From the NCBI GenBank assembly GCA_024196135.1, contig JAMQCK010000052.1, positions 1-64,000 on the forward strand: a stretch of 64,000 bases of DNA, read 5' to 3'. A program made the position numbers and the translations under genes. This DNA is from Pleurotus ostreatus/Saccharomyces cerevisiae fusant (taxonomy: Eukaryota; Opisthokonta). The notes beneath the pieces are model-generated. The model was given only the letters and a program-made list of their open reading frames with translations, was not told the DNA's origin and searched no databases. How positions within the stretch are numbered: the first letter of the stretch is position 1; the number at the start of each line of letters is the position of its first letter. Shown here piece by piece: positions 21,222 to 31,871 of the stretch.

Positions 21222-23555
21222 ATGTCGTCCGCCTGGAATATTTCACGACCACGCAGAACGTCCATGGCGACCTCAGACGGGCTCTCGTCCCCGCCGTCGG
21301 TGTGGTCCGACAACTTCCACAGCCGCTCGACATACTTTTCATCCCCGCCGCGCTCGTCGTCGCCCCCGACGTCCCCCATGACTTCATATTCGCGCTGCGA
21401 CTCGGTACACATCCAGTCTAGCCCCCTCGCGCCCGACTACAAAAGTCTGGGGCGCGCGAGTCGACCGACGCGCAGGGATGTCTCGCCTACAAGGAAGCCG
21501 TCGGCTGGCAAGATCACCCTCCCCTCCTTTCGCACTATGTTCGGCGGCGACGACCTTCCTCCTTTGACGTCGAGCTCGACCTCGTCTGGGTACTACGCGG
21601 ATGACAGCACGATGAGCGCGGACGATGCCTCGGAAGATGCAGAGGGTCCTGGGTACGACTCAGTGTTCTTCTCCGACGAAGAAGTGGAGAGCGAAGGGGA
21701 GGACGTCTACGAGGACGAAATCACAGGGCTGTCTTACAGGCGGACATCTTACTTCCAGACATCCGCTGAGCGCGGCCGTTGGAAGTACGAACCCGTCGTG
21801 CCCCGGTCCTCCCATCAACCTCGCAAGTCCGAACCGTCAATCACCATGGCAGACATCTCCACCTCATCGACATTCGCTCGCCCAGCTTCGGAGCCAGCAC
21901 CAATTACCGTTGCACCATCTCCCTTTATGACGCCTCCGGAGGCAGCACCTGCAACGGAGGCGGACTCGTCACCCGAATCACCTCCATCACCCGCCGCAGA
22001 CGATTCTCCTATAGCCTCTACACCACCTCAGGATACTAGCCCCGAAAGCCCCGACGAGATCGATGATCCCATGCCACCATCGTCCCCTCTACTTCCCCCG
22101 ACTTCGCCATTATCGGAGGACGAAAATGCGCCGGTGTCGCCGCTATCGCTATCGCATCAAGCCACCCCAGCATCTGTCACGGTGGAAGCGTCCTGCGTAG
22201 AGGCCATGGTAGTGGATTTGGAAGTCAGGGCGATCGTTGAGCCATCTGCCGCTATGGTGAGTGCGTCTGGCCCACCTCGCTGCGCGCCTAACAGCGATTC
22301 GCCCACAGGACGAGTCACTTGACCCGCCTACGGATGTTCAAGTCGAAGCAGCACCCGAGGTCGCCCCTACCGAACAAGACAGCCCGAATGATGCCCCAGT
22401 CAAGCAAGAAGTAGTCCCCGCGCAGCAGCCCTTACGTCCCTCCGCCTCGTGCCAAATCTCGTCTGTCCAGTCGAAACCGAACGCCGACCTACTTCCCAAA
22501 GTCCTCGCTGGCGACAAGGAGAACCACGTACACGATGTGCTCCCGTGTCCTGCAAAGCGGACGAAGTCGCGGTCGCCGATGCTTCCTTGCGAGCCGAGTA
22601 CCCCGTCTCGCGCGCCGACACCACCTCCAGCGGAGCGACAGGAGCATGTGCCGGAGCCTGCGCCTGTCGCGAAAGCCGATGCTCGGATTACGGAAGAGCC
22701 CACCAATGACACGGGCTCGTCATCCGAGAAGCGCAAGACAGATGACGCGGACCCTGGTCCAGCTCGCAAGCGCTCGCGACAGACTCTTTCGCCAGAGCCT
22801 GAGAGGGCTTCCTCGCCGTTGTCGGAGGAGGAAGAAGAGGAAGAGGAAGTACGACCACCTCCCAAGAAGTCGACGAAGGCGCGCTCGAAGAAATGGTCAA
22901 CGAAGTCGGTACGCGGGGATAGCATGGCCGCGACGTCCGACGGAGAGACGGACGAGCCCGCGCCCAAACCCCAGCGGCCGACGCGCAAACGGCGCACAAC
23001 GCTGGAGAAGCTGTCCGACACCACATTCGCCGATCAGCCCTCCTTGCCACCCTCAACATACAAGCGCGCGAAGCCGCAGCCGCCTCCCGAGTCTACAGGT
23101 CCCAGTCCTGACGATGAGGTTCGCGGCATGCTGATCCAGAGCATGGCCGCGTCGCGTGCCTCGTCGCAAACTCTCACCACGCTTTGCCGCGCCGTGCTCG
23201 AGGCGTACCCGCATCTTCTCGATAAGCAAGCCGAGGACATGTGGCATACCGAGTTCGCTAGCGTGCTCGAGCGAGGCGCGGAGCAGGCGGGCTTGTTCGG
23301 CAAGGTGGAGAGCAGCTATCAGGTGCGTTCATCGACGCGGTTTTTCAGGATTGCATACTGATGGTCATTCAGGGCGACGGCGTCGAGGCGCAGTGGTTCT
23401 ACGTCCCTGAGCGCGATCCGGACCAGGAGCGCGCCTCGCTGATCAAGATGATGTTCCCGCGGTTGGCGAAGCGCAGCGAGACGAAGAAGTACAAGCAGTA
23501 CTACTACGCACCGCTCGCGCGCATCAACAAGTGGGATCCGGAGGATGCGCTCTAA
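21222..23555 (+). CDS. hypothetical protein, disordered with structured C-terminus
   Basis: Three exons, 21222-22256, 22309-23322 and 23373-23555, encode 743 residues; a start at 21264 is equally possible. The first 560 residues are Ser/Pro/Glu-rich with acidic runs and a poly-Glu tract (LSEEEEEEEEEV), followed by basic patches (KKSTKARSKKW, RPTRKRRTTLEKL) that suggest nuclear import. From about residue 620 the composition becomes globular: VRGMLIQSMAASRASSQ, a helical segment ending in EFASVLERGAEQAGLFGKVESSYQ, and a final region EAQWFYVPERDPDQERASLIKMMFP with KKYKQYYYAPL, conceivably a winged-helix-like fold. I do not recognise the family. A chromatin- or transcription-linked role is only a guess from composition. 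Confidence 0.65.
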
Positions 23556-24050
23556 TCTTCGCCTGCGTGTCGTCGCTTTCGCATTGACACTTCGCACCGA
23601 TCGCGTTCCTCAACCCATAATACCGAATTGTACCGCCGTATGTATCGAATGCCCTGTCACTTTCGTTCTCCGTTTCTCGTCTCTGCATCGAGCATCACTT
23701 GTCGCATCGAGCACCGTCCTTTGTTCCTCTTCGTCGACCACTTCGCCTCTTGGTTTTCCATACGTACCATTCTGCCTGTTCATGTCTCGAAAGACTTTGC
23801 CGATTGATCGTAATCGCTCTGTACGCGTCTGCAGTATCGTTTCATATGTTTCGCCAGACTCGAATTATTATGGCTAATATACAATCGTTCTCCAAGCTCA
23901 ATGTACAATGCGTAGGGTGCTACAAGGTCGTCTATCCGTGGTGTGATAGTGAGTGTACAGATACAAGACGTAGTGAGTGTGCAAATGACCGTAAACAGTT
24001 CCGGGAATAGTAGTGCGCGCGATGCTGTCCAGCAGTTCTATACCTCCTCT
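23556..24050. other. 495-bp convergent intergenic region
   Basis: Sits between the stop codons of the hypothetical gene (plus) and the large RBR ligase (minus). Nothing beyond trailer-like, T-rich sequence was seen. Confidence 0.4.
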
Positions 24051-27000
24051 TCACATCACCATGCAGCCGTAGCCTGGTCCTCCGAGATCGTCGTCGTCGT
24101 CGGTAGGCTGCTCCCGGTAAACTCGGCGAGTAGGTCGAGGTTTAGCGTGGAGGAAGCCTTGAACGCCCCAATACAACTCTTCTTCATCTTCCTCATCGTC
24201 GTCGTCCTCCTCCGGCCCATCCTCCTTGTCTTCTCTATCCTCCCCTTCCCCCTTGTTGTCCTGGACCGCCTCCCGTGCGACATTGCGCGCAGTCGCAGCT
24301 CCTTCGGCGCCTCCACGTCCTGGACCGACCGCTCCGGCATGCTCCTCTACGGCCTCGGCGTCCTCGCGTGCGTCTCGGAAGGCCTCCCCGTCCACTGCCT
24401 CTTCCTCAACTGGTTCTGCCTTCACGCCGGCCGCCGCATCTTCGTTGTCGATACCTCTTTCGACTTCCGCGCGTTGAGCTTGGGGCGCTGCAGTTGCATC
24501 GACCGCGGCGTCTATTCGCGCCACACGTGCCGGCACAGCGGCGACCTGATGAGCTTCAGCTTGGGCAACATATGATAGTCTCGGCTCGACCCTTACCTCT
24601 TCTGTCTGCACCGCTGCGTCCTGGTACCTGCGCTCGACAAATCGCTGCACGGGCCGCACACGAACTAGTAACTGACGACGAGCGTCCACCACCTGCTGTC
24701 CAGGTGGAGAAATCACAAAAGCCCGCACCGAGACATGCGGATCCTGCCTTTCACCCGGGATCGGATGCGGGGCAAGCTCCTGCTCGCGGTCGAGGAGTAG
24801 ACGGCGTAGCTGCACGATTTGCGCTACTGTAAGCTCGTGTAATCGAATACGGTCAGCGTCCGCGCGTGGAGATGGTGGGTCGGCGACGTTGGCTGCCGCA
24901 GCCGCTGGAGCGTCAGGAGCAGGCCGCTGGGGAGGAGCAGGCTGCTGCTGAGTAGCGGGCTGTGGTGGGCGTGCAGGCTGTTGGGGTTGCTCAGGCTGTT
25001 GGGGTGGAGCACGCTGCTGTCGAGGGACAGGCTGTGCTGGCCGAACAGGCTGCGGTGGGCGAACAGGCTGTTGGAGCGGGGCAGGTTGCTGCTGAGGAGC
25101 AGGCTGTGGTGCAGCGACAGGCCGTTGAGCTGGGATTGGTTGCTGCCGAGGTGCGGGTTGTGGCTGAGGGGCAGCCTTAGGTGGAGGGACCGGCAGTTGA
25201 GGAGGGACAGGCTGCGGCGGACGAACAGGCTGCTGAGCTAGGATCGGTTGCTTGGGAGGCGCGGGCTGTTGAGGAGGAGTAGGCTGTCGAGGAGGGACGG
25301 GCTGCTGCTGAGGAGCAGGCGCCCTTGGCTGCACCCGAGGCTGGATCGGTGGCGCTTGTGCTTGAGCAGGAGCTTGGGCGGGCTGAGCTTGCAGCGCGGC
25401 CGGCTGCCTCGGTTGAGCCTGCGGTTGAGCTGGCGCTGGCGGTGCCGGTGGAGCTTGTTGTCGAGCCTGCGGTTGGGCTGCTGGCGCCGGCGCCGGTGGA
25501 GCCTGTTGTACCGGTTGCCTGGGTTGGACTTGCGGCTGAGCAGGTGCTTGCGCTGGTCGAGCTTGAGGGTGGGCGGGTGGTTGAGCCGGTGGTTGAGCCG
25601 GTGGTTGAGCTTGCTGTGCCCGTGGCTGAGCTGGCGCTTGAGCGGCTTGAGCCGGTGGACGAGCTGGCGCAGGTGCAGCTGGGGCCTGTACCGGTTGAGC
25701 AGGAGCTCGAGCAGGTTGGGCTTGCAGTTGAGCAGGCGCCGGCGCGGGTGCAGCCTGTGGTTGGACGGGGCGCGGTTGTGCCTGCGGCTGCGCAGGTGCT
25801 GGTGCTGGTCGAGCTTGTAGTTGGACTGGGCGAGGTTGAGCTTGTGGCTGAAGTGGTGCTTGAACAGGAGGAGCCTGCGGCTGGGCAGGGCGTGGTTCAG
25901 CCCGCGGTTGTGGCGGCACTTGAGCTGGCTGAGCCCGCGGTTGAGCAGGTGCTGGCGCTGGTGCCGGTGCCGGTGCCGGTCGAGCTTGTGGTTGGGCGGG
26001 CGCTTGCGCCGGCTGAGCGACCTGAGCCTGAGCTTGGGCGGGCTGAACCGGGACTTGCGCTTGAGGTCTTGGCTGCGCTGGCGCTGGCGCCTGAGCTTGC
26101 GCCTGTACCGGCGCTGGCTGCCTCTGCGCCTGCTGCTGGGCCGGCGCTGGTTGCTGAGCCGGCGCGGGCGGCGCCTGCTGCTGAACTCGCGCAGCAGGCG
26201 CTTGCTGACGGACTGGCGCAGGCGCTTCTTGCTGCACGGGCGCCTGTTGCTGAGCTTGGGCAGGCGGCACGACCTGCGCTGGAGCTCGCGCCTGATCCCT
26301 CTGCGCCCGAAACTGCTCCAACAAAACACGCTGCTCCTCCATCTCCGCCGCATTGACCCTCACCGGCACCGCCTCCTGCGCCGCCGCATGCACCTCCGCG
26401 GGCACGTCCTCGCCCATCCCGATATTCCCGTGCGCTTCCCGCATATGCTGGTAGATCATCGCCCTTGAGAACACCTTCACGCAGCGCCAGCAAAAGTTTA
26501 CGCCACATCGGCACACGATGCGATTGCAGCCGACCATCTTCTCGACGAGGATCTGGCAGTTGGGGCACCGCTTGTAGTGCTTCTGGTCGATGAGCACCTG
26601 ATTGAGCTTGTCCTCCTTCTTGCGCCGGGCTTCCTGGGTTTCCCGGGCATGCTGTGCGCAGGTCTTGCCGGCATGCGATTCCTCGTGGCAAGAGGTGCAG
26701 ATGGTGACGAAGCAGGAAGGGCAAGCGAAGGTCCCTTCAACGTCGCCGGTGGCAGCGTAAATCTGCTCGCAAGCAACCGTTGGGCAGTACCGCCACTGAT
26801 TCGGCTTCCTCTCTATATGCGAAGTGAGGGCGGCCTCGAACACCCTGTCCATGGTCTCGTCGTTGAGGAACTTCCGGATGGTCGAGAGGGGAATGGGCAC
26901 GCCGCATTTGGCCTCGTTACCGACGCAGACCAGAGGGAATGCCTTGTTCTCCACCGCGCTCGTAAGCAGGTGCTTCACGCAGCCAGAGCAGTAGACGTGG

Positions 27001-28860
27001 GTGCAGTCGAAGCGGAAGGGCACCGATGCCTCCGTGTAGCAGACGGAGCAAGTGGTGTCGAGAGTGGTCGCAGCCGTACGAGCCTTCGCAGCCTCTTCGA
27101 CATGACGCTGGACAGCGAGCTTCACAGCGTCGCCGCCGGGGACGATGATCACGCAACGGGCCTTGGGGCCGTTGAGATAGAGATTATCCACCCCCAGCTC
27201 CTCTCTGAGCCCGGCGAGCCCTTCGCGAAGGAAGTATGGGACTACCGCCGGTTGTAGTCGAATATACGTCGCGACGGACAGTATGCGGTCCAGATGTTTC
27301 GTGATGTGAGCCCGGGCGAGCGCTACAGCAGCGGGGTTCCCAAACGCCGTCAGGACACGATTGAACTTGTCATGCACCAACAGCACCCCCTTTCGTGACC
27401 TAGCTATGGCGAAGAAGCTGTCGGGGAGCCCCGCTGGCATCCGTGCAACGATTGTCTGCCCTCGAGCAAGCTCCTCCACGCGAACCTTTAGATGGCCCAC
27501 CGCCGACTTGTTCGTTCCCGAGATATGTATAGTTACGACGCTCGAAGTCGGCGAGCTCTTGACTCGCATCACGCAAGCATTCCGGCTGTCTGCGAGCGCG
27601 TCCCATTGCTGTCGCTGAATGTTATACTGCTTCGCAGGCACCGACAACTTGTACTGGAAGGTCTTCTCCAGACGCGTATAAACCACAGTGCGACGATCCC
27701 AGTGAAACGCCCGGCCGTGGAGGTAGTAACGCGCGCGCTTGGTGACAAGCTGGTCATCGAAGCATATTCGGACTTTGACGTGAGTATCGGTGGGCTGGCT
27801 GACGTCCTCTGCCTGCATCGCCGTGAAGCCATGCTGGTCCATATGTGCGAGCAATCGTTCCAAGGCGGCGTCCACGTCGTCCTCTTTCACGCGTAGTCTC
27901 GTAACGTCCGTAACTCCAACGAAGGCGGCAACTTGCTCTGCGGTAATCGAGCGGGGGACGTTTTCCACAATAATCCGCGGCGAAGGGTGTGGCAGCTTAA
28001 CGCTGACCGGGGAGCCGCCCAGGGGCTTGCCGTTGAGCTCCTTCGCCTTTGAAAGCGCGACAGCAAGAGAGGGGAGGGTTGCCGAGTAGCCAACATTGGG
28101 TTTGCTCCACCAAGCGAGCAGCGGGAATCCGTGAGGTAGCGTATTGACCATGCTACCTGGTCGCTCGTCGATTATCGTCACATCAAGATACCGACTGTCG
28201 CCAAAAGAGGCCTCTAAGGCTTGCGCAAGTCGGCCAGCACCCAACGCATCAGTGCGGATGTCATACGCGACCTTGGATGGATTAGGCGAGGTGATGTGGT
28301 AGCGACTAAGCGCGATATTGTGGCGTGAGACGAAACCAGAGAGGGACTCATAGGTTGTGTTGGAAGGAAGTCCGGTGATCCTGACGGTGGTCGTCTGGAA
28401 GCCGGGGATCATAGATTTGACGACGACGCCAGCGCCGAATGTGACGATGCAATCCGTGATTAATTTCGTGCAGGTTCGTTCAGCCTCCTGGCGCACAGCG
28501 GCTGCCTGGGTGGTGACAGAGGGCTGACGGGAGTCCGCTCAGCGTAATGGGCAACAAACGGATGAATTACAGACTTACCTTTGCAACCTGTGGCTCGCCA
28601 ACACCCTGAGCGCCACCATTTCTTTGTCGTACCGGACCTGATTGGGTCGTGTTAGTCCTTCTCAGCGAGACTGTACCTCATTCTAACGCACCTTGCCTGC
28701 CAATTGGCGTGGCTCCCGCTTTGCGTGGTGTCCTAGGCACTGCTGGAAGGTTGCCGATGTCGCCAAGAGCCTGACGGCGCTGGGAAAGCGGTTAGGCAGA
28801 CTGGACTTGTCGAACGGGCGTCACGCTTACCTGCGCCGGCGGCGGGGTCGCGCGCTGCAT
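24051..28860 (-). CDS. large RBR E3 ligase with N-terminal D-box and CaaX tail
   Basis: Four exons: 28860-28831, 28779-28692, 28637-28579 and 28505-24051; 1543 residues. The three small 5' exons encode a Pro/Arg-rich leader containing RQALGDIGN (12-20), matching the APC/C destruction-box consensus of B-type cyclins. Then come two RRM-like regions (VRITGLPSNTTYESLSGFV; AKELNGKPLGGSPVSV), a KH-like middle part, RING1 from C545 (CSVC, CTHVYCSGC), IBR, and RING2 (CPNC, VGCNRIVCRCG, FCWRC) with presumed catalytic C719. About residues 800-1265 form a Pro/Gln/Ala repeat tract, followed by a mixed-charge helix-rich region, an acidic run, and the CaaX box CMVM (1540-1543). It is a paralogue of the ligase at 1569-3635, in opposite orientation. 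Membrane anchoring and cell-cycle turnover are inferred from motifs. Confidence 0.8.
24890..26290 (-). repeat. Pro/Gln/Ala coding repeat tract
   Basis: A 1.4-kb imperfect short-period repeat inside the large RBR gene encodes units like PAQPQAQPRPVQPQ and, toward the C-terminal side, RQQPxPPQQP-like units. Because the period is largely a multiple of three and stop-free, long frames stay open on both strands (for example plus 25325-26356). These antisense frames are a by-product of composition. Confidence 0.85.
28831..28860 (-). other. first exon and start of the large RBR gene
   Basis: Thirty-nucleotide exon (ATG CAG CGC GCG, ending CCGGCGCAG) before a GTAAGC donor. The phase into exon 2 (28779-28692) gives RRQALGDIGNLPAV without stops, and the two further junctions (28691/28638 and 28578/28506) are also in phase, which supports this start over the internal GTG at 28496. 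Confidence 0.65.
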
Positions 28861-29120
28861 CGCAAAGACGATGGGGGCAGGAAGGAAGACGCAGATCTGG
28901 CGCCTCCTGTTGAGCTCGTCAACGAAGCACGAGCCTAATGGGGACCTGTTCCGGAAATGTCAATAACCTGTCAATGTTATGATTACCTTTCCTCGCGTGG
29001 TCGTTCGTCCAGCAGGCGTCAAAATTCCGAGGCTGCATCCATTATACATATCCATTACGCATCAGTAGAGAATAGCACTGTATCTATACAACCAATCGAA
29101 AACAAAGCACAAACGCACAC

Positions 29121-31072
29121 TCAGAACATCCCTTCCCCGAAACGCGGGACGCATCTTGGCTGAGGTCTGATGCAGTCCGGGTCGTCTGGCACTGGCGGAC
29201 CTTGGTGATAGCGGTCGGAATCCTTTAAAGCCTTCAGTCCTCCGGGACCACCGGAACCTTTGGGCCCGTTAGGATCGCTGGGACCGCCAGGCCCTCGAGG
29301 ACCACTGGGTCCCTTCCCGCGACCCATGAAGAAAGGCCATGTCGGAAGGTAGCAAATTTCCTACGCGGTCGTCAGCAAGTTATTCGAGATGTTCAGCAGG
29401 GGTAACTCACCTCAAAGGAGCACCCGGGCTTGCACTTCACCCACACGCTCCAGTCAAGCCAGTTCATCAGGCGCTGCGTCTCCGCTGCCCAGGACTTCGT
29501 GAGGGACCTGAGCTTAACTTCGTCGATATCATCCTCATGGATCAACTCTTCGTCGATGCCAGCGAGCACTCCCTGTGCCCACATACGGGTCACCGTTCGG
29601 CAAATCTCCTTCGTCGTCTGCTCGATGCCATCGAGGATGAGCCGCTCCGAATCCGAGAGCGTCGCCAAAACAGCAGGGTTCGACGAGATATATGCCGTAT
29701 GCGCCGTGCTGCAAAGTTCGTACGCCGGCGCCGCCCACGAGAGATCCGTCATCGCATTACTCGGCGGCACGACCGTTGTCAGCAAGTACGGCGTGAGCAT
29801 AATACGCGTGTGCGCCTGCGCCTCCTTCGCCCACCGGATGAGCGTGTTCTCATCCTGCGTCACCGTTTTGTTGAGCGCGTACTCGAGAATCTCGAGTCGG
29901 TCGGCGAGGCGGTTCACGATGACGTGGATCAGCGTCCGCCAGTCGATGCCGCTGCGAGAGGGCGCGGCCTTCAGGTGGGCGTCCAGGGTCTGCTCGTATG
30001 TCTTCGTGTCCAATTCGCTGATGCCCATGAGGCGATGGTCCCAGCGCTCCTTGCCGTAGCGCGCGTCGATGAGGCTGGGAAATGTTGCCGTGTCGTAGAA
30101 GGATATGAGCCGCGAGACGTCAAGCTCGATGCGTTGGTCGCCTGGGTAGAAATTGCTCCAGGAGCCGGAGAGGACGGACTGGAAGCCGGTAAATGCTGAG
30201 GCAACCGCAGGTGCTCCGTGCGGGCCACGGTACCCGGACAAGTCAGGCCCTGGGATGTCGTGTTTGTGCAGGTGGGGCCCCGGAGGTCCACGGGGCATCT
30301 CGCGTCCACCAGCAAGGTTGAGGAAAGACACGACCTCTACGCCATCCGTGAAGTCGCAGTACATGATCTCGCTGCAACCCATCAGCACCATCCCACGAGC
30401 CAAGATTAATCCGCACTCACAAATCCATTTCCATCCTCACAAACCCATCGATCTCATACTTCCTCCCCCACGCACACAGATCATCAATCCTCTGCCTCTC
30501 CTTCCGCATCGACCACGAGTCATTGAGCTGCCCCCACGCCGTCAGATCCTGCGTATCCAGCGACCCCCCGGGCATCTTCGCCGCGCTGCTCCCGTCGAAG
30601 TAGAGCACGTTCAGCGGGCGGGTTGCGACGAGCGTGAGGTGCCAGCAGCCCGCGCCGCCGGGGCCGCGGCAGAACATGTACGAGTGCTCGGGGTCCATGG
30701 CGAGCCATTCGGGGACCTGGGGTACTTCGTTCTTGTAGGTGCCGTGGTAGAGGAGGGTGCCGGGGCGAACGATTCCGGGGACGAGGTTGTGTCCTGGAGG
30801 AGGGGAGGTGTTAGCTATAGAATGATCATTGACGCGGGCGGACTAGACGCACCATTGCGCATTCGCGTGTTGGGCCAATGCTGGAGTAGGGAGCCGACGG
30901 TCTCGAAGATGAGGTGCCCAGTCGCGTTCTCGTTAGGTAGAGCATCCAAATCCCAATCCACCGCCGGCGGTACGCTGGCAGCGAGCGTATCAAGAGGGTC
31001 CTGCGTATCAAGCGCCGGGATGGAGCTCGCGATAGCCAGGGAAGCCAGGGATGCAACCACAGCAGCCCTCAT
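29121..31072 (-). CDS. secreted protein, possible ADP-ribosyltransferase-like N-domain
   Basis: Four exons, 31072-30853, 30793-30421, 30371-29411 and 29360-29121, encode 597 residues. The N-terminus is a clear signal peptide (MRAAVVASLASLAIASS). Residues about 74-205 form a compact domain: PGTLLYHGTYKNEVPQVPEWLAMD, EHSYMFCRG, CWHLTLVATRPLNVLYFDG and DGFVRMEMDFEIMYCDF. The LYHGT motif and a later Glu recall the R/H-S/T-E pattern of ADP-ribosyltransferase folds, but I cannot confirm this. The rest is largely helical (LDVSRLISFYDTATFPSLIDARYG, ALNKTVTQDENTLIRWAKEAQ) with Cys near the end (KCKPGCSFE). The last exon is collagen-like (GPSGPRGPGGPSDPNG). The combination looks basidiomycete-specific. 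A pogo transposon begins 252 bp upstream of the start codon. Confidence 0.7.
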
Positions 31073-31324
31073 CGTCAGCCAGAGTGAAAAGGAGGAGTAG
31101 AGCTGCGTTCCCGTGAAGCAGTAAGAAAAGAGAGATGGCGGCTGCGCATGATGACTGCGGTGTCCGGTCTGGCGCGCGACCGGGGCAAGGGGGTGGCGAG
31201 CGGCGCTCGATCAATGGCAAGGCACAGTCCAGATCATTTGATGTGGGACGATATCCGATAAGATAAAGTCAGAACAAGTGTCATGGTGAGTCATGCCGAT
31301 AGCGCTCCAGAGGAGTGAGTCCTA

Positions 31325-31350
31325 CCACCCCGTCACGGGATATGCAACAC
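31325..31350 (+). repeat. pogo left terminal inverted repeat (26 bp)
   Basis: Matches the reverse complement of 34937-34962 at all 26 positions. A further TGCAACA motif follows near 31370. Confidence 0.95.
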
Positions 31351-31871
31351 CCGATCAACTGATAACAGAAGTGCAACAAACCGCGCCTGCTCTCGCATCT
31401 CCCGATATATGCCTTGTGTAATATTACAGAGAAGTACAGAGAGCTATTGAGCAGTATGTAGTAGTATATGGAAACAAACGACCCTCTGTGCGAACATGTA
31501 GAAAATGATGAATACCTGGAATCAGTGCCTGTATAGAGTGAACACACGTTAGATCGGCGGCTGGGTGGTGGTCGGTGCCCCCTAAATTCTCAGAAATAAT
31601 ACATGAGCTACATGATACCTTTGAGACACTGTCTGTATGCTCGGAGCTAGCTATATACGAGGGAATGCTGCTAACAACGGTGTTGTTGCATCCGTCTGTT
31701 TCGAGCGTGACGGAATTTGCGGCGCCATTTGTGGCGTTCATCGGCACACCGGCAAACACGGACCTTGCTGAGTCGCGCTCGCGTCGTCGTCATCTTCACT
31801 ACCGATAAATTGTTCCCTCCCTTGCTCTCACCTCGAAATATAACAGTCATTTCATCCAATACAATGTAACC

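Noticed and set aside
25238..26353. 371-codon Arg/Leu-rich minus-strand frame in the same tract
   Set aside because: An out-of-frame reading of the repeat tract, with extreme Arg/Ser/Leu bias and no recognisable domain.
25325..26356. 343-codon plus-strand open frame inside the large RBR gene
   Set aside because: It mirrors the Pro/Gln/Ala repeat of the minus-strand gene; composition alone keeps it open and it has no motif or splice context.
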